This document shows, piece by piece, positions 1 to 6,085 of a stretch of DNA of 40,544 nt; the stretch's first letter is position 1, and each line of letters opens with the position of its first letter. A program made the translations under genes and the position numbers. Source of the stretch: Bacteroidales bacterium (GTDB lineage: Bacteria; Planctomycetota; Planctomycetia; Gemmatales; Gemmataceae); the NCBI GenBank assembly GCA_026931725.1, contig JAIXLE010000100.1:1-40544 (forward strand). Direction: 5' to 3'. The notes beneath the pieces were generated by a model. It ran no database searches. It saw only the letters and a program-made list of their open reading frames with translations, and had not been told where the DNA came from.

Positions 1-596
1 TTCCCACACAGTCCGCCCGGCATGTGCGAGGGCGACGGGCGTTTGGCGGGACGAAACAGTTCCTGCCTATGAAGGTCAACTCCGCGGGCGTGATGCCGGT
101 GATCTTCGCCAGTACCGTACTCATTTTGCCAGGATTCCTTTTCAATATGATCGGTAGCCTGAACCCAGATGCCCTGTGGGCGGGCCAACTGGCTAGCGTG
201 TTCATGAGTGGTGATAGTTGGGTTTACAATCTCTTTTATATTATATTGACATTTGTGTTTTGCTACTTCTGGGTGGCGATCACGTTCAACCCGAAAGAGA
301 TTGCCGATAACCTCAAAGATTATGGCAGCTTTATCCCTGGTTATCGCCCTGGGAAAAGTACGGCGGATTACCTGGAACGGGTGTTAATGCGGATCACCTA
401 TGTTGGAGCCGCGTTCCTGGCGATCGTGGCCATTATCCCGAGCCTGATTTCAACCAGTATGCAGATCAATCCCATGATCGCAGCGTTTTTCGGTGGAACG
501 GGTTTGCTGATCGTGGTCAGCGTCGCGCTGGATTTGGTCCAGAAGATCAATAGCCACCTGGTCATGCGGAATTACCAGGGACTCACGGACGAGTAA
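1..596 (+). CDS. secY: Preprotein translocase subunit SecY, C-terminal part (5' end outside window)
   Basis: SecY is the channel subunit of the SecYEG protein-export complex in the inner membrane. Only about the last 197 residues are here; the reading frame is open from base 3, so the gene starts upstream of the window and the GTG at 24 is not its start. The visible part opens with the cytoplasmic stretch RGRRAFGGTKQFLPMKVN and the family motif SAGVMPVIFAS, then holds the last four membrane helices. The final helix, GGTGLLIVVSVALDLVQ, is the typical TM10, followed by the short cytoplasmic tail. The gene ends just before a strong hairpin with a T-rich tail. It is the first gene of a ribosomal-protein cluster, the usual place for secY. 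The identification is secure. Confidence 0.96.
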   Translation, partial: PTQSARHVRGRRAFGGTKQFLPMKVNSAGVMPVIFASTVLILPGFLFNMIGSLNPDALWAGQLASVFMSGDSWVYNLFYIILTFVFCYFWVAITFNPKEIADNLKDYGSFIPGYRPGKSTADYLERVLMRITYVGAAFLAIVAIIPSLISTSMQINPMIAAFFGGTGLLIVVSVALDLVQKINSHLVMRNYQGLTDE

Positions 597-610
597 GCCG
601 GATTCGATTG

Positions 611-645
611 CACTCACCTTTTGGGGTGAGTGTTTCTTTTATTTT
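611..645 (+). terminator. Rho-independent terminator-like hairpin after secY
   Basis: CACTCACC at 611-618 pairs perfectly with GGTGAGTG at 625-632 across a six-base loop and is followed by a T-rich tail (633-645). It sits between secY and map, which run the same way, so it may end or partly attenuate the upstream spc-type transcript rather than insulate unrelated genes. Confidence 0.72.
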
Positions 646-657
646 CTGTGAACCGCC

Positions 658-1512
658 ATGACCCCATTTCGGCACGTCTGGCGTGTCTTAAATCAAATGC
701 TTAAACCCGCCAATTACCGACCGCCTGAACTGAAATCACCCCGTGAAATCGGATTGATGCGAGAGGCCGGAATTCTTGTTGCGCAAGCTCTCCGCATCTG
801 TCGAGAAATGGCCAAGCCGGGTGTGAAGACCATCGAAATCGATCAGGCCGTTGAAGATTTTTATCTCAAACACAACGCAACCCCGCTTTTCAAAGGGTAT
901 CCCGGTAAAGTGCCGTTCCCCGCCGTGACCTGCCTGAGCCTCAATGAAGAAGTTGTTCACGGAATTCCCAGTCAGCGTGTTCTCAAAGATGGCGACCTGC
1001 TCAAAATTGACACCGCGTGCCGCCTCAATGGCTGGTGTGCGGATCGCGCGATTACGGTTCCGATCGGAACTGTCCCCGCGGAACGATTGCGGTTGCTGAA
1101 AGTCGCTCAGGAAGTCTTGCAAATCGCCATCGACGAATTGCCACGGCGTAAATGGTGGACCGAGGTGGCGAGCCGAATGCAGAAACACGCGGAAGAAAAT
1201 GGGTACAGCGTGGTTACGGATTTCGTGGGTCATGGTATTGGACGGGCCATGCATGAAACGCCACAAGTACCAAATTTTGTGAGTCGGGAAACCCGCAAAC
1301 ACGATTTCCGCTTGGAACCCGGTCTGGTGTTAGCCGTAGAACCGATGGTCAACATGATGCGACCGGATGTGCGTATCCTTTCTGACCATTGGACTGTCGT
1401 GACCAAAGATGGTATGCCGAGCGTGCATGTCGAACACACACTGGCGTTGACGGGCAATGGTGTGGTGATCATCACCTCGGATGATGGGGCATTTGAAGAG
1501 AGTGAATTGTGA
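658..1512 (+). CDS. map: Methionine aminopeptidase, type I
   Basis: Removes the initiator methionine from new proteins in the cytoplasm. The 284-residue chain carries all five metal ligands of the pita-bread fold: Asp118 and Asp129 (in KIDTACRLNGWCADRA), His192 (VGHGIG), Glu228 (AVEPM) and Glu259 (VHVEH), plus the substrate-contacting His101 and His199. About 25 residues precede the usual N-terminal KSPREIGLMREAG segment, slightly longer than the E. coli enzyme (264 residues). The start ATG at 658 has only a weak ribosome-binding site; ATG codons further in would remove part of this extension and cannot be excluded. The stop codon overlaps the next gene by four bases, so the two are probably translated together. 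Location between secY and rpmJ is the usual map position, though adk is missing upstream. Confidence 0.96.
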   Translation: MTPFRHVWRVLNQMLKPANYRPPELKSPREIGLMREAGILVAQALRICREMAKPGVKTIEIDQAVEDFYLKHNATPLFKGYPGKVPFPAVTCLSLNEEVVHGIPSQRVLKDGDLLKIDTACRLNGWCADRAITVPIGTVPAERLRLLKVAQEVLQIAIDELPRRKWWTEVASRMQKHAEENGYSVVTDFVGHGIGRAMHETPQVPNFVSRETRKHDFRLEPGLVLAVEPMVNMMRPDVRILSDHWTVVTKDGMPSVHVEHTLALTGNGVVIITSDDGAFEESEL

Positions 1513-1964
1513 GTGATTCTTGTCATGATGAAGAGGATGAGGAACGCACCGAAGATTCTCTTTCCTCTCTCCCACCCGCGGAACTCGAACTGCCCCTGAC
1601 GGAGTTGCGGGTGGATCAAGGAGAACTGATCCGTACTTTTGGCGGCGAATCCGTTGTCATGCGACTGACTATCAAAGATATTGATCGTGTGACAGCAGGG
1701 CGTATTTTTGATTCCCAATGCATTGTGTACGTTTTGGCAAGTTGTGGTTTGCTGGCAATGGGATTTCTGTTGGTGGAAGATCGTTGGCTCGTGATTAGCC
1801 TGTGTTTGTTGGGTCTGATCTGTGGATTGCAAGCCATAAGTCGAATGTGGTGTGCCATGCTCACGGTTCGCTTTCGGAATGAAGAGGTCGTGATTTGGTG
1901 TTCCGATCCATCCGATGTCGTTGCCGGATTTGCCGCGACTCTGCGTAGCCGTATCGAAAGTTAA
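1509..1964 (+). CDS. Unknown two-helix membrane protein inserted in the ribosomal cluster
   Basis: I do not recognise this 151-residue protein. The N-terminal third is very acidic (DEEDEERTED near residues 8-16) and should be cytoplasmic. Two hydrophobic segments follow, roughly residues 71-89 and 93-114, joined by a very short turn (EDRW), so it is a helical hairpin in the membrane. The last 35 residues are a soluble tail containing VRFRNEEVVIWCSDP, which resembles a small beta-rich domain. It starts at GTG 1509, overlapping the map stop in a GTGA arrangement, which supports real translation coupled to map. It occupies the place where infA (translation initiation factor 1) is commonly found but shows no similarity to IF-1. 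By eye it is less GC-rich than most genes in the window. Confidence 0.78.
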   Translation: MSDSCHDEEDEERTEDSLSSLPPAELELPLTELRVDQGELIRTFGGESVVMRLTIKDIDRVTAGRIFDSQCIVYVLASCGLLAMGFLLVEDRWLVISLCLLGLICGLQAISRMWCAMLTVRFRNEEVVIWCSDPSDVVAGFAATLRSRIES

Positions 1965-2053
1965 TATTGCTGGTTTTTTTACCAGAGTCGCCCTTGTTGG
2001 CGCTCAGACGTTGAATATAGTAAAAGTTTCCCAGACATGATGAACTGGACCGG

Positions 2054-2070
2054 CCCCCGGCCGGGGGTGG
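2054..2070 (+). promoter_or_regulatory. GC-rich palindrome covering the rpmJ ribosome-binding site
   Basis: CCCCCGGCCGGGGG at 2054-2067 is a perfect 14-base palindrome. The G-rich half plus the following TGG (2063-2070) is the only ribosome-binding-like sequence before the rpmJ ATG at 2076. If the RNA folds, or pairs between two transcripts, the binding site would be hidden, which suggests translational control. The perfect palindrome leaves little room for a loop, so the folded form would be a shorter stem. Confidence 0.4.
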
Positions 2071-2075
2071 TAACG

Positions 2076-2189
2076 ATGAAAGTGCGAGCCAGTATCAAGC
2101 GGATCTGCGAAAAGTGCAAACTGATCCGCCGTAAAGGTGTTGTGCGGATCATTTGCGAGGATCCACGGCACAAGCAACGTCAAGGATAA
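2076..2189 (+). CDS. rpmJ: 50S ribosomal protein L36 (bL36), zinc-binding form
   Basis: A 37-residue protein of the large ribosomal subunit, starting [14 protein letters not shown]. It has the full zinc ligand set Cys11, Cys14, Cys27 and His32, so this is the zinc-binding (C+) form. Length and sequence match the bacterial family. The gene is easy to miss because it is so short. It lies 20 bases upstream of rpsM, the standard bacterial order (rpmJ-rpsM-rpsK). A G-rich ribosome-binding region lies 6-13 bases before the ATG and overlaps a palindrome. Confidence 0.95.
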   Translation: MKVRASIKRICEKCKLIRRKGVVRIICEDPRHKQRQG

Positions 2190-2209
2190 CTCAACGGAAT
2201 CGGTGACTT

Positions 2210-2593
2210 ATGCCACGTATCCAAGGTGTCGATATTCCGCCTAATAAGCCGACCCATATCTCCTTGCGCTATTTGAAGGGGATTGGGCCGCATCTTTCAC
2301 TCGAACTCTGCGAGAAGGTTGGGCTCGACCCCCAACGGCGTGCCAGTGAATTGACCGATGATGAAGTGGCCCGGATTGCGACACTCATTGACCGTGATTA
2401 TCCACTGGTCGAAGGGGCTCTCCGCCGCTTTGATGGTTCCAATATCCTGCGATTGAAGGAAATTAAATCCTATCGCGGTGAACGGCATCGGAAAAATCTG
2501 CCCGTGCGCGGTCAGCGCAGCAAAACCAACGCGCGAACTCGTAAAGGGACTCGTAAAACCGTTGCGGGTAAGAAGGGCGTTAAGGATAAGTAA
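2210..2593 (+). CDS. rpsM: 30S ribosomal protein S13 (uS13)
   Basis: A component of the head of the small ribosomal subunit that contacts tRNA and the large subunit. The 127-residue protein begins MPRIQGVDIPPNK, with the helix-two-turn-helix segment ISLRYLKGIGPHLS and the conserved C-terminal run SYRGERHRKNLPVRGQRSKTNARTR (given here only as the SYRG...RGQRT-like signature), followed by a lysine-rich tail that reaches rRNA and tRNA. Length is in the usual range (115-127). The start ATG follows rpmJ by 20 bases, and the ribosome-binding site is weak (CGGTGA). Confidence 0.97.
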   Translation: MPRIQGVDIPPNKPTHISLRYLKGIGPHLSLELCEKVGLDPQRRASELTDDEVARIATLIDRDYPLVEGALRRFDGSNILRLKEIKSYRGERHRKNLPVRGQRSKTNARTRKGTRKTVAGKKGVKDK

Positions 2594-2679
2594 CCTGTTC
2601 CTAACAACGACCTCGGTGACATCTCTGTGCGGATGCCACGGTTGTTGTGGATTCTGTCACCGATACCGGCGCGAAAACT

Positions 2680-3060
2680 ATGGCCAAGAGTAAGAAGAAA
2701 AAGCAACGTCGTAACGTGAGTCGTGGTGTGGCTCACATTCAGTCGACGTTCAATAATACGATTGTTACAATCACAGACCCGAATGGCGATGCTCTTTGTG
2801 CGGCTTCCGCTGGTACAGTGGGCTTCAAGGGAAGCCGGAAAAGTACCCCGTTCGCGGCTCAACGCGCCGCCGAAGAGTGTGCCTCCAAAGCATCGAAATT
2901 CGGCTTGAAAGAAGTCGAAGTCCGCGTCAAAGGTCCAGGAGCGGGCCGTGAGTCCGCCATCACGGCTCTCCAGGCTTCTGGATTGAACGTCAAAGCGATT
3001 GAAGATGTGACTCCGTTGCCCCACAACGGTTGCCGGCCGCCGAAAAAACGCCGCGTCTAA
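2680..3060 (+). CDS. rpsK: 30S ribosomal protein S11 (uS11)
   Basis: A platform protein of the small subunit that binds 16S rRNA near the decoding-site partner helices. The 126-residue protein reads [20 protein letters not shown], then [13 protein letters not shown], the family signature [14 protein letters not shown], and ends [13 protein letters not shown], all typical of S11. I chose the ATG at 2680 because the family normally starts MAK; the open frame continues up to a GTG at 2647, but those 11 extra residues match nothing in the family. It lies 86 bases after rpsM and is followed by a large terminator-like hairpin. Confidence 0.96.
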   Translation: MAKSKKKKQRRNVSRGVAHIQSTFNNTIVTITDPNGDALCAASAGTVGFKGSRKSTPFAAQRAAEECASKASKFGLKEVEVRVKGPGAGRESAITALQASGLNVKAIEDVTPLPHNGCRPPKKRRV

Positions 3061-3066
3061 ATTTGT

Positions 3067-3132
3067 AGAGAAAATGTCTGGACCGATGTCTGTGTCAGTG
3101 TGGATTTGCTGGCTCAGACATTTTCTCTTTTA
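3067..3132 (+). terminator. Long hairpin with T-run between rpsK and rpsD (terminator or attenuator)
   Basis: AGAGAAAATGTCTG at 3067-3080 is matched perfectly by CAGACATTTTCTCT at 3115-3128 (14 base pairs, 34-base loop) and followed by TTTA. It starts seven bases after the rpsK stop and lies inside what is normally one continuous alpha operon. It could end part of the transcripts, so that rpsD is made at a different level from S13 and S11, or be a binding site for S4, a known autoregulator of the alpha operon in E. coli. Confidence 0.65.
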
Positions 3133-3234
3133 TCGACAGTGTGACCCAGGGGTTCCTTGTCGATTTTGCCCCGCTCTGGTGGGAAATTGGACCCCTGATC
3201 TCACACTGACTCTGATTCCGGTAGACGGATCGAT

Positions 3235-3870
3235 ATGGCACGTTATCTTGATTCCAAATGTAAGCGTTGTCGCCGTGAGCAAGTCAAGCTCTACCTGAAA
3301 GGCGCGCGTTGCTTTAGCCCGAAATGTCCGATCGACCGAGAAGCCCCGCCGCCGGGTATGCACGGAACACGCCGCAGCAAATCTTCGGAATACGGCATCC
3401 GTCTCCGCGAGAAGCAGCGTTTGAAATGGTTTTATGGAATCCTTGAACGGCAATTCCGCCGTTATTTTGAACTGGCGACTCGCGCTCGGACCAATACAGG
3501 TGAACAGTTGCTATCCATTCTGGAACGGCGACTGGATAATGTGATTCATCGGCTTGGGTTCGCTTCGAGTCGCGCGGCGGCCCGGCAATTGGTGTCTCAC
3601 GGACACGTTGATGTCAACGGTGTCAAATGTGATGTGCCCAGCCGCCTCCTCCGCCCTGGTGATACCGTCAAGATCAAGGTGCGTACTCGGTCGCTCCAGA
3701 TGGCGCGATTGTCGCTCCAAGCCACGACGCAGCATATCCCAGACTTCCTGGAAATTACTAATAACGAAGACCCGGAAGGACGGATGACGCGTTTGCCTTC
3801 CCGCCAAGATGTTGATCCCCGCATTGCGGAGATTCGAGAACAACTGATTATCGAAATTGTGACACGCTAA
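3235..3870 (+). CDS. rpsD: 30S ribosomal protein S4 (uS4), zinc-binding form
   Basis: A primary 16S rRNA-binding and assembly protein of the small subunit; in E. coli it also represses translation of its own operon. The 211-residue protein (usual 200-210) has an N-terminal zinc finger, Cys9, Cys12, Cys26 and Cys31, marking the C+ form. It continues with SEYGIRLREKQRLKWFYG and an S4 RNA-binding domain, ERRLDNVIHRLGFASSRAAA through VSHGHVDVNGV. The start ATG at 3235 follows a weak purine-rich stretch. It is set 174 bases after rpsK and 186 bases before rpoA, each gap holding strong hairpins, so it may be transcribed as its own unit. Confidence 0.97.
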   Translation: MARYLDSKCKRCRREQVKLYLKGARCFSPKCPIDREAPPPGMHGTRRSKSSEYGIRLREKQRLKWFYGILERQFRRYFELATRARTNTGEQLLSILERRLDNVIHRLGFASSRAAARQLVSHGHVDVNGVKCDVPSRLLRPGDTVKIKVRTRSLQMARLSLQATTQHIPDFLEITNNEDPEGRMTRLPSRQDVDPRIAEIREQLIIEIVTR

Positions 3871-3872
3871 TT

Positions 3873-3899
3873 TTCCTCAACGGTGAATCTGTTGAGGAA
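3873..3899 (+). promoter_or_regulatory. Nine-pair hairpin just after rpsD
   Basis: TTCCTCAAC at 3873-3881 pairs perfectly with GTTGAGGAA at 3891-3899 around a nine-base loop. It begins two bases after the rpsD stop and is directly followed by the stronger terminator at 3916. It has no T-run of its own, so it is more likely a 3' end stabiliser or a regulatory structure than a terminator. Confidence 0.45.
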
Positions 3900-3915
3900 G
3901 TAGCTGATGGGCTTT

Positions 3916-3955
3916 CCCGCCGATCCCGCGAAGATCGGCGGGCTTTCTGTTTTTG
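3916..3955 (+). terminator. Strong rho-independent terminator between rpsD and rpoA
   Basis: CCCGCCGATC at 3916-3925 pairs perfectly with GATCGGCGGG at 3933-3942 across a seven-base loop, followed by CTTTCTGTTTTT. This is a textbook terminator shape. It implies that rpoA is driven at least partly by a promoter in the 100 bases between 3956 and 4056. Confidence 0.8.
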
Positions 3956-4045
3956 TGTTGCCGCTGTTGATCCGAACTTGCTGGGCTGTCAGATCCCATT
4001 CCCTCGCAGAGTGGCCTGATGGCGGAAAGCTGATCGGACGCAAAC

Positions 4046-4050
4046 GGAGG
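4046..4050 (+). promoter_or_regulatory. Ribosome-binding site of rpoA (decides the start)
   Basis: GGAGG at 4046-4050 touches the ATG at 4051 but is six bases before the ATG at 4057. The second spacing is the workable one, so translation most likely starts at 4057. The in-frame ATG at 3907 would place the terminator inside the coding sequence and is rejected. Confidence 0.75.
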
Positions 4051-4056
4051 ATGACG

Positions 4057-5055
4057 ATGCGAGTACGTTGGCGCGGTTTAGAACTTCCCAGTCGAGTCAT
4101 TGCGGATCGTTCCACACTCACGGATACTTATGGCAAGTTTTTCGTGGAGCCGTTTGAACGTGGCTTCGGGATGACGGTTGGGAACAGTTTACGACGCATT
4201 CTGCTTTCCAGTCTCGAAGGCAGCGCCATTATCAACGTCAAAATTCAAGGTGTTCAACACGAAATTTCGACCATCCCCGGTGTGGTCGAGGATGTCACGG
4301 ACATCATTCTGAATATCAAGTCGATGGTGGTGAAGAATCTCTCCGATCAGCCGAAGACCATTCGCATTGAGAAGCATGGAGCCGGTGAAGTGCGTGCGGC
4401 GGATGTTCTGCACGATGAAACCATCCAGATTTTCAATCCTGAACACCACATTGCCACCTTGACCTCGGATGTCCCGTTTTCGATTGAAATGACTGTGGAG
4501 ACGGGACGCGGCTATCGAACAGCAGAGGAAAATGCCGGAAAAGATCGGGAAGTGGGCGTGATCCCCGTTGATAGCAGCTTCTCGCCAGTTGTTCGGGTCA
4601 AATACGACATTGAAGATACGCGGGTCGGACAGAAAACAAACTACGATAAACTTATCATTGAAGTTTGGACGAACGGTACTGTTGATCCCCAAATGGCCCT
4701 GGTAGAAGCGGCCAAGATCCTACGGAAGCATCTGAACCCGTTTGTGCAGTACAGTGAACCCGGCCCCGAAGTCCCGCTGGATGATCCCATTGTCATTGGT
4801 GCGGCGGTTCCCAGTGGGGCTGATCCGGCTTTGGAACGCATGCTCAACATGAGCCTGGCGGAACTGGAACTGTCTGTCCGGGCCACGAACTGCCTGGAAT
4901 CCGAAGGGATTGCCACTGTCCGCGATTTGCTCATGCGGTCGGAGGATGAATTGCTGGAAGTGCGGAACTTCGGTGAAACCACACTGAAGGAAGTCCGCGG
5001 TAAGCTCGAAGAACGCGGATTGAAGTTGGGAATGAAGATTCCGAATCGTCGCTAA
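4057..5055 (+). CDS. rpoA: DNA-directed RNA polymerase subunit alpha
   Basis: The alpha subunit dimer is the scaffold for RNA polymerase assembly and its C-terminal domain binds UP elements and activators. The protein has 332 residues (E. coli 329). The N-terminal domain carries [24 protein letters not shown], the dimerisation signature, and the C-terminal domain carries [13 protein letters not shown], which keeps the Arg, Asn and Cys of the DNA-contacting helix, then [23 protein letters not shown]. Start at 4057 is set by the GGAGG six bases upstream. It is followed by rplQ in the conserved order and preceded by a strong terminator, so it probably has its own promoter. Confidence 0.97.
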   Translation: MRVRWRGLELPSRVIADRSTLTDTYGKFFVEPFERGFGMTVGNSLRRILLSSLEGSAIINVKIQGVQHEISTIPGVVEDVTDIILNIKSMVVKNLSDQPKTIRIEKHGAGEVRAADVLHDETIQIFNPEHHIATLTSDVPFSIEMTVETGRGYRTAEENAGKDREVGVIPVDSSFSPVVRVKYDIEDTRVGQKTNYDKLIIEVWTNGTVDPQMALVEAAKILRKHLNPFVQYSEPGPEVPLDDPIVIGAAVPSGADPALERMLNMSLAELELSVRATNCLESEGIATVRDLLMRSEDELLEVRNFGETTLKEVRGKLEERGLKLGMKIPNRR

Positions 5056-5171
5056 TGGACTGGCTACCGTGGTGGTGTCCGGGTTGACCGGCACCCAGGT
5101 TGAACGCCCTTGGCACGGGTTCGACTCACACGGTGGCTGATTTCTCTTCCTGCCACATTGTTGAGGATGCT

Positions 5172-5672
5172 ATGCGTCACCGTAAGGCCGGTCGTCAACT
5201 GAGTCGGAATGCGTCGCACCGATTGGCTCTGTTCCGCAACTTGAGCCGGGCTTTGATTACCCACGAACGGATCAAGACCACGCTCCCCAAAGCGAAGGAA
5301 TTGCGACCGTTTATCGAGAAATTGATTACGCTCGCCAAGAAAGCCGCCCTGGCCGATGATGGCACCCCAGAAGGGAAAGTGAAGGCGCTGCACTACCGCC
5401 GTCTGGCCATCGCCAAACTTGGCCCTGTGCATGGCACCACCCTCTACGACAAAAAAAATGAACCGTTGAGCGGTGAGAGCGAAACCTGCCTGAAGAAACT
5501 GTTCAACGTCATCGGTCCACGCTTCAAGGAACGGCCCGGCGGCTATACCCGGATCCTGAAGTTGCACACCCGTCGCCTCGGGGATGCAGGCCATCAGGCG
5601 ATCATTGAACTTCTCCAAGAAGGGGAAGTCAAACTGAAAGTCAAGGAAGCCAGCGCACCCGCGACGGCGTGA
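5172..5672 (+). CDS. rplQ: 50S ribosomal protein L17 (bL17), with C-terminal extension
   Basis: A large-subunit protein near the exit-tunnel side of the ribosome. It starts [24 protein letters not shown], the standard N-terminus, at the ATG 5172, with GAGG five bases upstream; the open frame extends back to 5100, but that stretch does not match the family. At 166 residues it is longer than the usual 115-130. Part of the excess is a central segment ([20 protein letters not shown]), part a tail after the conserved [18 protein letters not shown] ending in [11 protein letters not shown]. It ends the ribosomal cluster and is followed by a strong terminator. Confidence 0.95.
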   Translation: MRHRKAGRQLSRNASHRLALFRNLSRALITHERIKTTLPKAKELRPFIEKLITLAKKAALADDGTPEGKVKALHYRRLAIAKLGPVHGTTLYDKKNEPLSGESETCLKKLFNVIGPRFKERPGGYTRILKLHTRRLGDAGHQAIIELLQEGEVKLKVKEASAPATA

Positions 5673-5697
5673 TTCTGGCTGGTTCGCGATGAAACAC

Positions 5698-5733
5698 AAT
5701 AGCCCACGGTGTGATCCGTGGGCTATTGCTTTT
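5698..5733 (+). terminator. Terminator at the end of the ribosomal cluster, possibly bidirectional
   Basis: AATAGCCCACGG at 5698-5709 pairs perfectly with CCGTGGGCTATT at 5716-5727 (12 pairs, six-base loop) and is followed by GCTTTT. The next gene comes from the opposite strand, so the same hairpin can serve the lipoprotein gene ending at 5744. Confidence 0.85.
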
Positions 5734-5743
5734 GGGAGTGGTG

Positions 5744-5908
5744 TTACTTTTTCCCCTGCGTGGCTCCCTCGGCTTGCTGGGCGGACTTAATGGCATCTTC
5801 CGTGGCTTTCAATGAGTCCGCATCCGTGGCGGCGGGGGGTGGGGTCTTACCGCAACCGGCCAACCCGGTTACGACACTGGCGGAAAGAATCAAAAGCGTT
5901 CGTTTCAT
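5744..5908 (-). CDS. Small lipoprotein of unknown function
   Basis: A 54-residue predicted lipoprotein: MKRTLLILSASVVTGLAGCG has a positively charged start, a hydrophobic stretch and a lipobox LAGC, so the mature protein would begin at Cys19. The mature part is only about 36 residues, with TPPPAATDADS then a short helical, Lys-rich end. I chose the ATG at 5908 because AAGAG lies nine bases before it; an in-frame ATG at 5917 would add three residues and has the AAGAG directly touching it. Short lipoproteins of this shape are common in planctomycetes, but no function can be read from the sequence. Confidence 0.72.
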   Translation of the reverse strand: MKRTLLILSASVVTGLAGCGKTPPPAATDADSLKATEDAIKSAQQAEGATQGKK

Positions 5909-6023
5909 TGTTCGCATCTCTTGGTGACAAAAATTCGAGCCGGAACATCGTTGGGATTCCTTGTTGGTCGCCTCCGCGATCTCCTCCCTGCCCGCTAGTG
6001 TAGGAAAACCGCCAGTGGGTCCA

Positions 6024-6056
6024 ACACCCAGAGCCACGCGGGGTGACCCTGGGTGT
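6024..6056 (-). terminator. Possible terminator after the SulP-carbonic anhydrase gene
   Basis: ACACCCAG at 6024-6031 pairs perfectly with CTGGGTGT at 6049-6056 around a 17-base loop, 30 bases past the gene's stop. On the - strand a short TTTT follows (about 6004-6007), some distance away. The shape is weaker than the terminators in the ribosomal block. Confidence 0.35.
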
Positions 6057-6085
6057 GGGAAGATGTTGCCCGTTCCGGGGAATCA

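Noticed and set aside
1994..2021. TTGTTG and TATAGT 16 bases apart upstream of rpmJ
   Set aside because: The -35 match is weak and planctomycete promoters are poorly defined, so it is not listed as a feature, though it could serve rpmJ.
3907..4056. N-terminal extension of rpoA from the ATG at 3907
   Set aside because: It would run through a strong terminator, adds 50 residues unknown in alpha subunits, and the GGAGG at 4046-4050 supports 4057.
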